From Thraustochytrium sp. TN22 (lineage: Eukaryota; Sar; Bigyra; Thraustochytrida; Thraustochytriidae): a DNA stretch of 64,000 nucleotides. The translations under genes and the position numbers were made by a program. A model generated the notes under the pieces. The model was not told where the DNA came from. It made no database searches and saw only the letters and a program-made list of their open reading frames with translations. Positions within the stretch are counted from its first letter, which is position 1. Each line of letters opens with the position of its first letter. Below, piece by piece: positions 38,643 through 48,942 of the stretch. The stretch covers positions 1 to 64,000 of the forward strand of contig JABLUY010000007.1 in assembly GCA_013306675.1 (NCBI GenBank), in the 5' to 3' direction.

Positions 38643-38684
<42 letters not shown>

Positions 38685-40123
38685 CTGTGATAGAAGGACT
38701 GCGGCTGGTGCTGCGAGAGCGAGAGGGCGGGCTTCTGCGCGTCGTAGTCCGGGTCGCCGACGAGGACGTCGGAGGAGAGACTCTGCGTGGTGGCATGCGA
38801 GGCGCCCTCGGAGCTGGAGGAGCTCTTGGCCTTCTCGCGCAAGGCGAGAGCGCGCGCGAGCGCCTTCTTGCGAATGTTGAACTCGCGGATGCGTGCAGCC
38901 GTGAGATCTTCGATGAGGTCCTTGTCGTGGTAGTAAAAGTCAAGCCCGAGCAGCTGGACCTGGTCCGAAACGGTGAGCTTGCGCTTGCGCAAGACGAGGC
39001 GCAGCGACGCGAGAAAGAGGAAGACCGAGATGGCGGTGACGGTCACGATGGCTAGCGTGCCCCAAAGCTGCACGAAGAGCAGGCGTCCCTTGCCCGCCAC
39101 TACGCCTTGCTCGTGGTGAAAGATCCCAGTCATAATGCCGCCAAAGATACCCACCACGCCGTGCAGCGCCCCCGCCGACAGCGGATCGTCTACGTGCAGA
39201 CGGTGGAGAAGCACCCAGTCAGAGACTAGAAAGAGAGGACCGGCGAGCGCGCCAATAATCACGGCAGCCCACGTGTCAATGACAGAGCAGCACCCGGTGA
39301 CGCTCACCAGCCCGGCCAGCATGCAATTGACGGTCGACATGAGCTCGTAGTAGCCCGTAGCGTAGCGTACGGTTAGCATTCCTGTAATCGCAGAAGCCGA
39401 GGAGGCGATCAGCGTGGTGAGCACCGCCCGCGACGCACGGCCCACGCCGTCGTCCAACGGCACAGTGACGGAAAGTGCGTTGAAGGAAAACCATGCGCAG
39501 TAGAGCATGAGCGCGCCGAGAACCATCAGCGGGGGTGACGTGCCCGGCGTCGGCACCACGACCACGTCTCGCGTGCCGTAGTTGTCAAAGCGGTCGTTGC
39601 GCGGCCCAATATACCACGCTGCAACCAGCGCGCAGGTGCCACCGACACCGTGCACCACGACCGTGCCGGAGGCATCCACATAGCTGCCGTACAGAAAGCC
39701 ACCCTCATTCCAGACCCACGATGCAATCATCGGATAGAGGCAGCCTGTGATGAAGGCCGCCAGAGCCACGTAGACCGGGAAGCGCATTCGGCCCACCACC
39801 GCCCCACTCGCAATCGTGGCCGAGGTCGCCGCGAAGGCGTAGCTTGCGAAGAGGGAAGAAAAGTGCTCCTCGTCGTTGGTCACCAGCTGCTCGCCCAACG
39901 TGTAGATGCAATACCCAACGCTCCACCACGCCAGAGCACCCACGCAGCAGTCGATGATGTTCTTCATCAGAATAGACTTGATGTGCTTGTGATGCACGGC
40001 GCCGGCCTCCAGCATCGCGAAGCCGGCCTGCATGGTCACCACGTTGATGGCGTGCAGCATCGTCCAGACCAGCGCCAGGCCGGCGCTAAGTCGCGCCTCC
40101 AGCTCCTCGACATCGGTCGACAT
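38528..40123 (-). CDS. AMT: Ammonium transporter (AMT/Mep/Rh superfamily), copy 1
   Basis: A single exon encodes 531 aa from MSTDVEELEARLSAG. Eleven-helix AMT topology: MQAGFAMLEAG in helix 1, FAATSATIASGAVVGRM around the phenylalanine gate, DASGTVVVHGVGG with the first pore histidine, and LHGVVGIFGG with the second. The last cytosolic 100 residues include VSDQVQLLGLDFYYHDKD and EFNIRKKALARALALREK, then a poly-Gln run and acidic end. It moves ammonium across the plasma or an internal membrane. It sits head-to-tail with copy 2 and is clearly its paralogue. The start is fixed by the conserved N-terminal helix. Confidence 0.95.
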
Positions 40124-40969
40124 GATTCTCTGCTCGATTGCTGGTTTGCAGCAAGGCAATGAGCACTGGCAAGCGAGCGAGCGAGCCAGCGAGCGCCAGC
40201 CAGCGAGCGAGCGAGCGAGGTGGCGGGAGCGGGGGAGCGGGAAGGGGGGCGGGCGGCTGGCGCGCACGCGCTCGCTGCACGCGCCTTCTGATTCTGCCGG
40301 TGCACTGCCGGCGCCCCTTGCCCCTTGTCGCACCCCACACAAAAGTACCAATGGCAGGCGCTGGTGGTACTACCACCACGTGCCTGGAGTCTCGTTCGCC
40401 AGCATTCCAGGTCGCTGGACTCCGTCCAGTGACTCCAGTCTGAGCGGTTTTAGCGGCCAGCTACGTCAAATTGAAGTTGGCGGGCTGCAGTCTGCGGCCG
40501 GCCGCACACTTTGCCGCCCTCGCTCGGCGCCTCGGGTGTAGCGTGGCCCGGCCGCGGCCGCCGGCCGCCGGGCTAGCTCTACTAGCTAGCTAGAGCTGGT
40601 AGCTGTAGCTGTCTCTCTTTCTTTCTCTGGGTGTTGAATAAGTCCGTTGTGGACTCGCCCGGACCGTGACGTACACAGGACCGCTGCAAGCGGCGCGGAC
40701 CCTGCATGGTCCTCTGCCAGTCACGTGAGTGAGTGAGTCCATGTGAGTCCAGGAAAGCGGACCGCGAAACAGCAGCAAGCGGGTGCAAGCCTGGAGGAGT
40801 CGCGCACAGACAAGGGCGGGCAGGAACACCTTGAGGCCAGGGCCAGGGCGCTGCTGGCGCTGCTGGCGACTACGCAGTTTCTTATAATTTTCTCAGACCG
40901 GGCTCGGTCATCATCATCGTCATCCGGCGCTCATGGCGGCATCCACATCTCGACTTCTCTTCTCTTCTC
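40124..40969. promoter_or_regulatory. AMT copy 1 upstream region
   Basis: A (GCGA)n array with variants lies at about 40169-40220, close to the AMT copy 1 start. A CTAG-rich patch follows at about 40571-40600 (CTAGCTCTACTAGCTAGCTAG). A CTGGCGCTG direct repeat is near 40850, then ordinary sequence to the AMT copy 2 stop. Confidence 0.5.
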
Positions 40970-42403
40970 TCATGCCGACTGAATGACAGGCCGCTCAGCG
41001 TCGTGGTCCGCATCGCCTACGAGCGCGTCCGAAGCGAGCCCACGTGCGCCGGCGTCGGCGTTGTCGGTCGAGCGCTCGCTGGTTACGGGCTTCTCCCGGA
41101 GGGCGAGCACACGGCGCATGGCCTTCTTGCGCGTGTTGAACTCGCGCACTTGCAAGGTGGTGAGCAGCGCAATCTGGTCCTTGTCGTGGTAGATAAAGTC
41201 GAGGCCCAGCAGCTGCGCGTCGTTGGACACGGAGAGTCTGCGATCCGGGCAAGCCATTGCGGTGAGGAAAAGGATGCCGAAGGTTGCCACGGCTGCAAAG
41301 ACCGCGAAGAAGAGCGTGCCCCATATTTGAGTCAAAAGGAGCTCGCCCTCGCCACGAATGAGCCCTCTCTCGTTGTGAAAAATTCCCGTGCAAAGGGCGC
41401 CGTAGATGCCGACCGCGCCGTGCAAGGCGCTGGCGGAGATCGGGTCGTCAATGTGCAGCCTGTTGAGAATCAGCCGGTCGGCGAAGATGAAGACTGGCGC
41501 CGCGCCAATGCCGATAAGAACGGCCGCCCACGTGTCAATAAAAGCACAGTTGCCGGTGACGGCTACGAGGCCGCTCAGTAAGCAGTTGAGAGTGACCTGT
41601 AGCTCGAAGAATCCCGTCATCCGGTGGATCATGATGAAGCCGGCAAGCATAGCCGCAGCGGACGCCAGAAGGGTTGTGACGCAAGCTCGCACAGCGAGCG
41701 CCAAGCCTTCTGCATCACCCAGGCCCGCCGACACCGCGTTGAAGGAGAACCAGGAGCAGTAGAGCAGAATAACGCCCAAGGTCTGCAATGGTGGCGACGT
41801 GTTGGGCACCGGGACGACGCTGAGGGAGCCGTCAGAGTGCTTCTCAAAGCGATCGGCGCGCGGCCCGCACATCCAAGCGGCCACGAGCGCCGACACACCG
41901 CCGATGCCGTGTACGAGCATGCCGCCGGCCACGTCCACGTAGCGACCGACGAGGAAGGCGTTGCTGCCCCATACAGAGCCCGCGCAGAAGGGAAACACGA
42001 TGCCGCTCAAAAACACCGTTAGCACGATGTACACAGGAAATCGCATCCGCCCGACCACGGCCCCGCTGGTGATGGTGCAGCACGTGATGGCGAAGGCGTA
42101 CATGACGAAAAAAGTCGTGAAGTTGGCCGTCTCATTCGTCACGAGCACGGGTGACAAATCAAAGAGCGCGTACCCGAAGGCCCACCACACGAGCGCTCCG
42201 ACGTTGCCGTCCACGGCGTTCTTCATGAGGATGTTCTTGATGTGTTTGCGGTGCACAGACCCGGCCTCCAGCATCGCGAACCCGAGCTGCATGACGAGGA
42301 TGTTGATGGAGTTAAGGATCACCCAGACCACGGACAGATTGTCCGTGAGTCGCTGCTCCAGGGCGAGCATCTCCATGCTCGTGAGAGTCTCGTTGCCCGC
42401 CAT
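40970..42403 (-). CDS. AMT: Ammonium transporter (AMT/Mep/Rh superfamily), copy 2
   Basis: A single exon encodes 477 aa from MAGNETLTSMEMLALEQRL. Same architecture as copy 1: MQLGFAMLEAGS in helix 1, FAITCCTITSGAVVGRM at the gate, DVAGGMLVHGIGG and LHGAVGIYGA with the twin pore histidines. The cytosolic tail carries the shared VSNDAQLLGLDFIYHDKD and EFNTRKKAMRRVLALREK blocks but lacks the poly-Gln extension. N-terminal Asn-Glu-Thr could be an extracellular glycosylation site. It is in tandem with copy 1, 846 bases apart. Frame upstream of the Met is a pentanucleotide-repeat shadow, not coding. Confidence 0.95.
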   Translation of the reverse strand: MAGNETLTSMEMLALEQRLTDNLSVVWVILNSINILVMQLGFAMLEAGSVHRKHIKNILMKNAVDGNVGALVWWAFGYALFDLSPVLVTNETANFTTFFVMYAFAITCCTITSGAVVGRMRFPVYIVLTVFLSGIVFPFCAGSVWGSNAFLVGRYVDVAGGMLVHGIGGVSALVAAWMCGPRADRFEKHSDGSLSVVPVPNTSPPLQTLGVILLYCSWFSFNAVSAGLGDAEGLALAVRACVTTLLASAAAMLAGFIMIHRMTGFFELQVTLNCLLSGLVAVTGNCAFIDTWAAVLIGIGAAPVFIFADRLILNRLHIDDPISASALHGAVGIYGALCTGIFHNERGLIRGEGELLLTQIWGTLFFAVFAAVATFGILFLTAMACPDRRLSVSNDAQLLGLDFIYHDKDQIALLTTLQVREFNTRKKAMRRVLALREKPVTSERSTDNADAGARGLASDALVGDADHDAERPVIQSA

Positions 42404-44140
42404 CGTGCTGTTGCCGAGGGCGGGCGCAGCGGCGCCCGTGCTGGAGGCCTGCCTGGCCAAGAGCGGGGCGGGACTAGGACAAGATGCCGCAGAAGGCCGT
42501 TTGGCGTGGCGCAGGACGGCACGGCGCGGTGCGGCGCCAGACAGCACGGAGCGACACGACGACACGACTCGGCTCGGGTCGGCTCGGCTTGGCTCGGCTT
42601 GGCTCAGGGCTTGCCTTGGCTTGATTTGACGCGACGAGAAGAGAAGAGTAGAGATGAGGTGGGGTGGGGCGAGGGGAAATGGAAGCTCTCGGCCCGAGCT
42701 CTGTCGGGCAGACGCACGAGCTTTGGTTTTGCCTCCGAGCGGGTGGAGCAACCTGCTCGCTATTTGAACCTGTTGCTTCAGATTCTGCTTTCCGCCGGGC
42801 TCGCCGCTTGCTTGCAACGCTTGCGTGGCCAGCCCGTGCGCCAGCCTCCGCCGTCGGAAGGTGATGGACGCTGTCCTTAGCCCAAGGAGGATGGTGCAGC
42901 GGTAAATTCCACTGGACGCCGGAGCCTGGAGCAGAAAGCGCGACACTCTCTTTCGTGCTTGAGCGCCCGCGGCGAGCGCCCTTGTCGGTTCCCGTCCTGT
43001 CCCACTGCTGTCCGCCTGGCTCGCGCGTCCTTGTCGTTGGAATGAGAGCGGCACCGTTACAATCAAAGCAGAAGCAGGCCCAGGTCAGGCCAGGCTCCGG
43101 ACAGGCAGGCAGGCAGGCAGGCAGGCCAGGCAGGCCAGGCAGGCCAGGCAGGCCAGGCAGGCCAGCCGGGCCAGGCGTGAGAGGGCCGGATCGCATCGGG
43201 CCCGCCCGGCCCTCGCAAGAGAGCGCAATCTAAGTCGCAGCCCTGCAGTGGTTGGTCGCGAATTTACATCCAGTTGAACAAATACAATCACCCCCCTCCA
43301 GGCCTGAGGCTGACCGCCACGAGAAAGCGACGTCCACGCGGCCAGGCAGGGTTTAAATACCGCGATCATGAGTTTCGGATGCCCATGCGCAGCCCGACGG
43401 GCTGGCTGTCTTTCTTTCCCGAGTGATTTAGCCCGCCCAGGGCCTGTAGGCCTAGGCCTAGGCCCCTAGTGGAGGGCCATCGCGATGCCATGCCAGTGGA
43501 GAGCGGGAGGGCTAATAATAACGGGGTGGGTCGCCGACCGGGTCGGGTCGTCTGTGTCCCTCTCTTCGTCTTCTGTGTCCCTCTTCTCGGTTCGCTTCGC
43601 TGGCTGCAACTCACTGTCAGTGCTCATCCCGTCCAAGGCAGATCACTGGCCGTGTCTTACCCTCATGGCGACTGCGGCGCCGCGCGGCCGGGCGATTCGC
43701 GTGTACGCAACCAGGGACGCCCGGCGCGCAGTGGGCGCTTTCCGTTGCCGGTCGCATGCCGCAAAAGGCACCGAAGCAATAGGGCACCCTCGGACGAAAC
43801 AGCCTCGTGGCGTCCCTTTTGCGTCAGCATGTCCCTGGGTCTGCATGCAGTGCTGGACGACACGCAAACTCGGGCATGCCAGCGTCCAACAGTATGTTCT
43901 TGCAGTTAATCGCGCAAGGCTGGGGCCACGCCGACTCCCAATTTCTGGACACGCAGCTGGCCTTTCGAGCGCAGAGCTGCGCAGGACAAGAGCTTTGTTT
44001 TTTGCTGCGAGGCAACCTTTTCACCTGCTCCCTTCGGGTCTGCCGGACCAGCCTTAGGCTAGCTCTAAGCCTAGTAGACACCGCCTGGAGATAAAACGTC
44101 GATGAAACACACTTTTTTCTTCTCGTTTTCGAGTCGCTCG
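42404..44140. promoter_or_regulatory. 1.7 kb AMT copy 2 upstream region
   Basis: A (GGCTC)n-like period-5 run lies at about 42570-42606. A (GGCA)n array passes into a period-9 CAGGCAGGC array at 43101-43170. An AGGCCTAGGCCTAGG palindromic patch lies at 43448-43470. The remainder (43500-44090) has no convincing gene; a CTTAGGCTAGCTCTAAGCCTAG element is near 44050. The last exon of the next gene could extend into 44092-44140. Confidence 0.5.
43101..43170. repeat. (GGCA)n and nonamer CAGGCAGGC array
   Basis: About six tetranucleotide units followed by about five nine-base units CAGGCAGGC. Located about 700 bases upstream of AMT copy 2. Confidence 0.85.
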
Positions 44141-45475
44141 TCATGATCCAAGAGGTCGTCTCGTCGCCAGCGCCTCGTAGCGCGCTGGTGGAAAGACTCG
44201 TTGCCCGCAAGGAGCGACATGGTCGCGTACCTGCGTGAGGGCGAAGGTTGCGAAGAATGCCCCAATGTGGAGACCCAGCAAGCCTGGGTAGGCGATCCAG
44301 AACATGTTGCGGTCAGGGTCCAGCGAAGGCAGTAGATAGCAGCCCCCACGAACCTGAGCAAACGCCAGCGTAAGCAGCGCTAGCCACAGCGCGTAGACGA
44401 CCACCTCCCATGCTTGCTCCCACGCGAACGGCGTCTTGCCGGCCCAGGTCTCCGTGAGCATGAGCAACGGTACGACAAGGTGGTTGTTCAGGGCAAGGCC
44501 TCGACTGCGCGTTGTCTCAAGGTCCTTGTGCGCGGCTCCAAAGTACACGGCATACGCCAGGACAGCTGGCAGTGCGACGTGCTCGAGCAAAGTGAACGCG
44601 AGGCGCGCGCGAGGCGTGCGCTTACGCAGGTTCAGGTATGTGGCCAGCGAGTATTTGAATGCTGCCGTGAGCAAGGCCCAAAACGTCGGGTGGAAGATGA
44701 AGGTGGCCACGGGGATGCCCGTGTCCTTGCAGCCGGCGTTGCCGCGCATGAGCAAACCGGCCCGACCCCAAAGCGGAAGGGACACGAGAAGTGACGCCCA
44801 GAGATAGATGGCCACAAAGCCGCGGAGCAGGCCGTAGCGGAAGCGCGTGCGAAAGTACGGACTGTACGTGAAGAGATCGATCACGCGCCTCACCTTGCGC
44901 ACCTTCCGCTTGTAGACGCGGCCAAGGTCGCCTGGAGCGCCCTTGGGCCGCAGCAAAGGCGACATGGGTGAGTCTGGCGAGCGAGCGGTCGTTGGATCCG
45001 GCATCACCTCGCGCGTGCGCTTCTCAGCCCAGCGAGCGCTGGCCTTGTCGCTGTTGTTCGCTTCGCCACTATTGCTGTGCCCTGCGCTCTTTCTCCCTTC
45101 GACACCTAGTGGGCTCCTGGACGTGATGGTGAGTCTCGCCATGGCCTCCAGGTCCATGTCCTCCAGCGTCAGCACCGGAGGAGGCGCTTCCGTCCCTGTA
45201 AAGTACGAGGCACGGCGATTTGCCCGCAGCGACTCCGCTGCCCCGCCGAGCTGCTCGGCGTGCACATTTGGTGGTGCAGGGACAACAAGCACCGGTGCCA
45301 GCCGGCCGAACGACCGTTTGCTCTCGTCTGCCGTCGTGCCGTCCTCCACGCCGGTACTCCCCTTCTCCTCGTCGGACGTTGCTGCCATCGTTACTGCTGT
45401 TGTCGTTGTTGTGGTTGCCGTCGTAGTCGACGTCCTCGCCGTTCCCCCCGTCGTTTGCTCAGCATCGTTCGGCAT
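44141..45475 (-). CDS. Multipass membrane protein, possibly AIG1/FAR-17a-like
   Basis: An unspliced frame encodes 444 aa from MPNDAEQTTGG. The N-terminal ~200 residues are Ser/Thr/Glu-rich and disordered; then a basic KRKVRKVRR patch and six or so membrane segments (for example GFVAIYLWASLLVSLPLWG, LPAVLAYAVYFGAAHKD, VVYALWLALLTLAFAQVRGG). LNNHLVVPLLMLTETWAG resembles the His-containing helix of AIG1/FAR-17a lipid hydrolases. The last 30 codons look non-coding: a GTACGC donor at about 44229 with a CACCAG acceptor about 46 bases on would replace them with a tail RATRRWRRDDLLDHDERLEN and stop at 44092. A 46-base intron is short. Family assignment is tentative. Confidence 0.65.
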   Translation of the reverse strand: MPNDAEQTTGGTARTSTTTATTTTTTAVTMAATSDEEKGSTGVEDGTTADESKRSFGRLAPVLVVPAPPNVHAEQLGGAAESLRANRRASYFTGTEAPPPVLTLEDMDLEAMARLTITSRSPLGVEGRKSAGHSNSGEANNSDKASARWAEKRTREVMPDPTTARSPDSPMSPLLRPKGAPGDLGRVYKRKVRKVRRVIDLFTYSPYFRTRFRYGLLRGFVAIYLWASLLVSLPLWGRAGLLMRGNAGCKDTGIPVATFIFHPTFWALLTAAFKYSLATYLNLRKRTPRARLAFTLLEHVALPAVLAYAVYFGAAHKDLETTRSRGLALNNHLVVPLLMLTETWAGKTPFAWEQAWEVVVYALWLALLTLAFAQVRGGCYLLPSLDPDRNMFWIAYPGLLGLHIGAFFATFALTQVRDHVAPCGQRVFPPARYEALATRRPLGS

Positions 45476-46097
45476 AGCACTCTGCGCACGGTCAAGACCC
45501 AGCCCTCTGCACCTCAGGCTCGGCCGCGCGCATGACACTCGTAAGCGAGGCTCCGCGCTGCCTGCGCCAAGGGAGGACGCGACGCTTCTGCCTTGCCTGC
45601 CTTGCCTGCCTTGCCTGCCTTGCCAAGTGCCTGCCTTGCCTGCCGTGCCTGCTTTGCCTGCGTCCTGTCCAGCCTGCGGCGAGCTTGCGCGCCTCCACGT
45701 CCGAGAGAGTCCAAGCCGCTGAGCGCCGCTGAGGCCGAGTCACGGTCCGAGGCCGTCGCCCCCACGTTTTCTCTGCATTGCATTGCCAGTGGTGTGTGCC
45801 TGATGACGGACAGTGTGAAGGGAATCGCAGATCGTAACGGTCGTCGTGTACTGGTAATGCGGCGGCAGGCTGGACTCGGACTCGAGACGGCGGCCCGGGG
45901 GCCCGCGCCGCCGCCGCAGGACACATTGCGTTGCGTTGTAGCGCAACGCCACGCCACGCAACGCAGCTGAGCGGAGCGGCGCAGAGAAGGGCGGCCAAGC
46001 CAAAAGCGAGAGCAAGAAAGCAAGCGATTGCGCGCGCGAGCGAGGGAAGCAGCACGTCGTGGGGTTCTCGCAGCTGCTGCGGGCCAGGTTGGGAAGG
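45476..46097. promoter_or_regulatory. Divergent promoter region with period-9 and period-5 repeats
   Basis: A TTGCCTGCC-type nonamer array (about 45590-45660) faces the AIG1-like gene. A degenerate CAACG/CCACG period-5 stretch (45934-45966) faces the RIIa gene. No gene is seen. Confidence 0.5.
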
Positions 46098-47516
46098 ATG
46101 CCGACCGCCGCGGTCGACGTGGAGCGCGCGCGCGCGTACATGAAGTCCAAGGTTGAGCCGGTCATTGGCAAGCTGGTGCAGGAACTGGCACGCGAGCAAC
46201 CTGATGACGTGCTTGAGTACATGCTCAACTTCGCGGCGCGAGAGCTGGAGGCAGCGGAGGAAGAAGCGGAGGATGCCACGGCGCGGGCCGGTGCCCGGGA
46301 GGAAAAGACCGGCGACGTCAACATGAGCGCAAACGCCTCGCAAGACCCTGAAGTTGCGGGGGAGCGTGCCGAAGAAGCCGAGCAGCGGCAGCAAGAGCAG
46401 GACGAGGAGCACGAGGAGCACGAGGAGGCACGAAGAAGCGCTCACGACGAAATGGAGCAAAAGGAACAAAAGGAAGAATGTCGTCCAGCCGAAGACGAGC
46501 CGGAGGGCGACATTGCGGAGGAATCCGAGGTGAGCGCCGAGGACTCACCGGTTTGCTGTGTGAGTGGCACCCCAGCCGAGCTCAAGGTGCGCCTGCCCGG
46601 GTCGCAGGAAGTGGCGTTCTACGCAAAGGACATCTTTGACGCCATGAAGCGCAAGAACAAGCTGCGGGGCGCCGTTGCCGTAGGCTTGGACGAAGAGCTA
46701 CCGCCCATTGAGTCGGCTCGCGGACCCTTGTGGGAGATGGATGCAGAGGAGCTGGAGCGCATTGCCAAGGCCAAGTCGGTCGACGAAGTGGACGCGCGGC
46801 CCGTGACGCCGCCAAAGAGGGGCTTTAAGATGACGCGTCCGGGTGAGAACTACCACGACGAATCAAAGCGCTCCGAGCCGATCAACGTCGGGCCGGTTAG
46901 CTTCGAAGCCCGGGCCTTGGGCACGCTCTCCGGCGAGGGCGGCAACAGCGAGGACGCGCGTGGCGCCGCGCTTGAGGCCGCCAGCCGCAGGCAGGTTGAG
47001 CAGGATAAGAATTCACGGCTCACGGACGAGCAGCGCCAGGCACTCAAGGTCAAGCGCAAGAAGGACGACCTGCTTGGCAAGATTCGCGCCCACTACGCCG
47101 GTGTGGGCGAGGGTGAGCCGATCGGCCTCGCTGCCTCATCCATCGAAACCTTGCAGAGGCACTTGGCCAAGATCAGCGACCAGAGCGCCGCGATGCGTGC
47201 AGAGAGGGAAGAGAAGTCTCGCGATATGGACAAGGAGAAGAGCCTGCGTGAGCGCATGCTGCGCGCGGCTTCGAGCGCTGGTGGCGGGGGCGTACCTGGA
47301 CCCACCACGGTGGCCGGTCCGAGAACGCTTAAATTTGAGCCTCGGGCGACAGGGACCTCCAAGGATCATCTCTCGCCACAACTTTCAAACCAGCAAGATT
47401 CCGAGGAGGACAGGCCAGCTGCTGCCGCTCACCCAAACCCCATTGATGATGACCCGGCAGCGCGGCGGCGTCGAGCGGCCGAGGCCGCTGCACGTCGCTT
47501 TAAGCCGATCAAGTGA
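46098..47516 (+). CDS. RIIa/Dpy-30-type dimerization domain protein
   Basis: A single exon encodes 472 aa from MPTAAVDVERARAYMKSK. Residues about 10-50 (YMKSKVEPVIGKLVQELAR, EQPDDVLEYMLNFAAREL) match the RIIa/Dpy-30 docking-dimerization motif, in particular the P-x3-L-x5-x-P-x-D-x-x-x-F/Y-like pattern that occurs in radial spoke and fibrous-sheath proteins as well as in PKA RII. The rest is a low-complexity, Glu/Arg-rich, probably helical and disordered protein with no catalytic domain. Flagellar association is inferred from the domain and from CFAP298 in the same window, not proven. Confidence 0.75.
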   Translation: MPTAAVDVERARAYMKSKVEPVIGKLVQELAREQPDDVLEYMLNFAARELEAAEEEAEDATARAGAREEKTGDVNMSANASQDPEVAGERAEEAEQRQQEQDEEHEEHEEARRSAHDEMEQKEQKEECRPAEDEPEGDIAEESEVSAEDSPVCCVSGTPAELKVRLPGSQEVAFYAKDIFDAMKRKNKLRGAVAVGLDEELPPIESARGPLWEMDAEELERIAKAKSVDEVDARPVTPPKRGFKMTRPGENYHDESKRSEPINVGPVSFEARALGTLSGEGGNSEDARGAALEAASRRQVEQDKNSRLTDEQRQALKVKRKKDDLLGKIRAHYAGVGEGEPIGLAASSIETLQRHLAKISDQSAAMRAEREEKSRDMDKEKSLRERMLRAASSAGGGGVPGPTTVAGPRTLKFEPRATGTSKDHLSPQLSNQQDSEEDRPAAAAHPNPIDDDPAARRRRAAEAAARRFKPIK

Positions 47517-47606
47517 GCTTCTTCCCTTTTGGTTGTGAAAAACTGCTTCTTTTGCCAGTGCTGTAGTGACATGGTCATTTCTGCCGCAAAAGCCTACTGG
47601 TATGCG

Positions 47607-48942
47607 TCATTCTTTCTCGTCGTCGTCGTCGGCGAGGCTCTTGCAGTCGTTTGACGTGGTCGGCACGAGACACACGACAAAGCCAAGCGCCGAGACCAAG
47701 TTGGCGTTCTCCTTGTCTCGAGGTATGCGCTCGTTTTGCATGGAGAGAAACAGGAAGGACTCTGGGACCGGCCTTGTGAGCTCCTTTGCTGTCTGTACGA
47801 AGCGGCGACACGTGTGCAGCGGCGTGCTCATGGCGGCGCGCACGTAGCCAATGATGCGGAAGGCTGTGGCATTACCCAAGGCGAGTGGCAGGAGGCGCAG
47901 CTCGGTAAAGCCAAAGGTGCAAGGCTGACCCTGCAGGGCGGCGAAGTGGTCCAGCAGGGCTCGGCGCGCGCTGCTTGGGATGCCAATACGTTGCAGCAGC
48001 GTGCGCTGCTCGCTCTTGGTCAGGAGCAGGAGCGTGCGGCCCGTGACGTGGTAGCGGCGAAAGGCGCCGAGGAATTGGCGCAGTGAGGCCTCCGCGCCAA
48101 GCGTCTGCAGCGCCCAGAACTCCACGTCCTCGCAGGACCAATTGTCAACAGCGCCCAAGGCCGGCCGCGGCGACGGCGGCCGCAGCACGGATTGCACTCG
48201 AATGTCCTCCGCGGCTTGGGCCATGACGACGTTTTCCTGGCGCTCGCGCTTCACTGGCATGGCTTCGCGCTGCGCTTCTTCTTCGGGCAGCCGCAGTGCG
48301 GGCCGCAGGTGCCTCTGGAGGACATTCATTGTGGCGCTGTCACCGCGCGCGGTGGCTGCCGTGAGTAAGAGCAAGACCTGATCTTCGGTCGTGCCCAAGT
48401 GCGCCTCGCGGCAGAGCAGCTGCACGATCTCAGCGTGGCCGTTGCGGGCCGCGAGCGAGACCGGGGTCTCGCCGAAGGTGCTGACGCGCGAGCAAGCGCC
48501 CATTTCGAGCAAAAGTCTTGCACAAACGGTGTGGCCATACTCCGCTGCAATGTGTAGGGCCGTCTCCTGGTGCGTATTTGCTTTGTTAACGAGCTCTGCG
48601 TCAGCTTCCACGAGGCGCTTGAGCGAAACAGCGTCGCCGCGCTTGGCCGCGGACCAGACGGACCGCCCTGTCGAAGGGTAAGCGCAGCGTTCATGTCAGC
48701 AAACAGAAAATCTTGACTCCATCGTCGTGTACACAGCGTGTCGCACGTGCAAACCTACAAGGTAGCCAGACTTCAAGCTCCCCCTCCTGAGGCGTCGCCT
48801 TGCCGGCCGCGCGATGGACAAAGCTCGCTCTTCGCAAGGCTGCCCGCGTCCTCTGTGCTTTGCGCTGCGCTTCGCACCGCGCGTTCTCCGGCTCGTGGCT
48901 GGGCGCAGACTCATCAGCCATCGTCGGTGTCGTCGTCGTCAT
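47607..48942 (-). CDS. Ankyrin repeat plus SAM domain protein, two exons
   Basis: Exon 1 is 48759-48942 (MTTTTPTMADESAPS onward) and exon 2 is 47607-48667. The 91-base GT-AG intron has a branch-like CTGACATGAAC and a phase-1 junction that restores WRSVWSAAKRGDAVSLKRL, the start of an ankyrin repeat. The product is 414 aa. Ankyrin repeats follow (HQETALHIAAEYGHTVCARLL, FGETPVSLAARNGHAEIVQLL). A SAM domain spans about 225-300 (NWSCEDVEFWALQTLGA and LLLLTKSEQRTLLQRIGI). Its C-terminus is acidic (DDDDEKE). It is probably a scaffold; partner unknown. The convergent RIIa gene ends 90 bases away. Confidence 0.82.

Noticed and set aside
43469-43909. 146-codon plus ORF upstream of AMT copy 2
   Set aside because: No domain, odd composition and competing frames.
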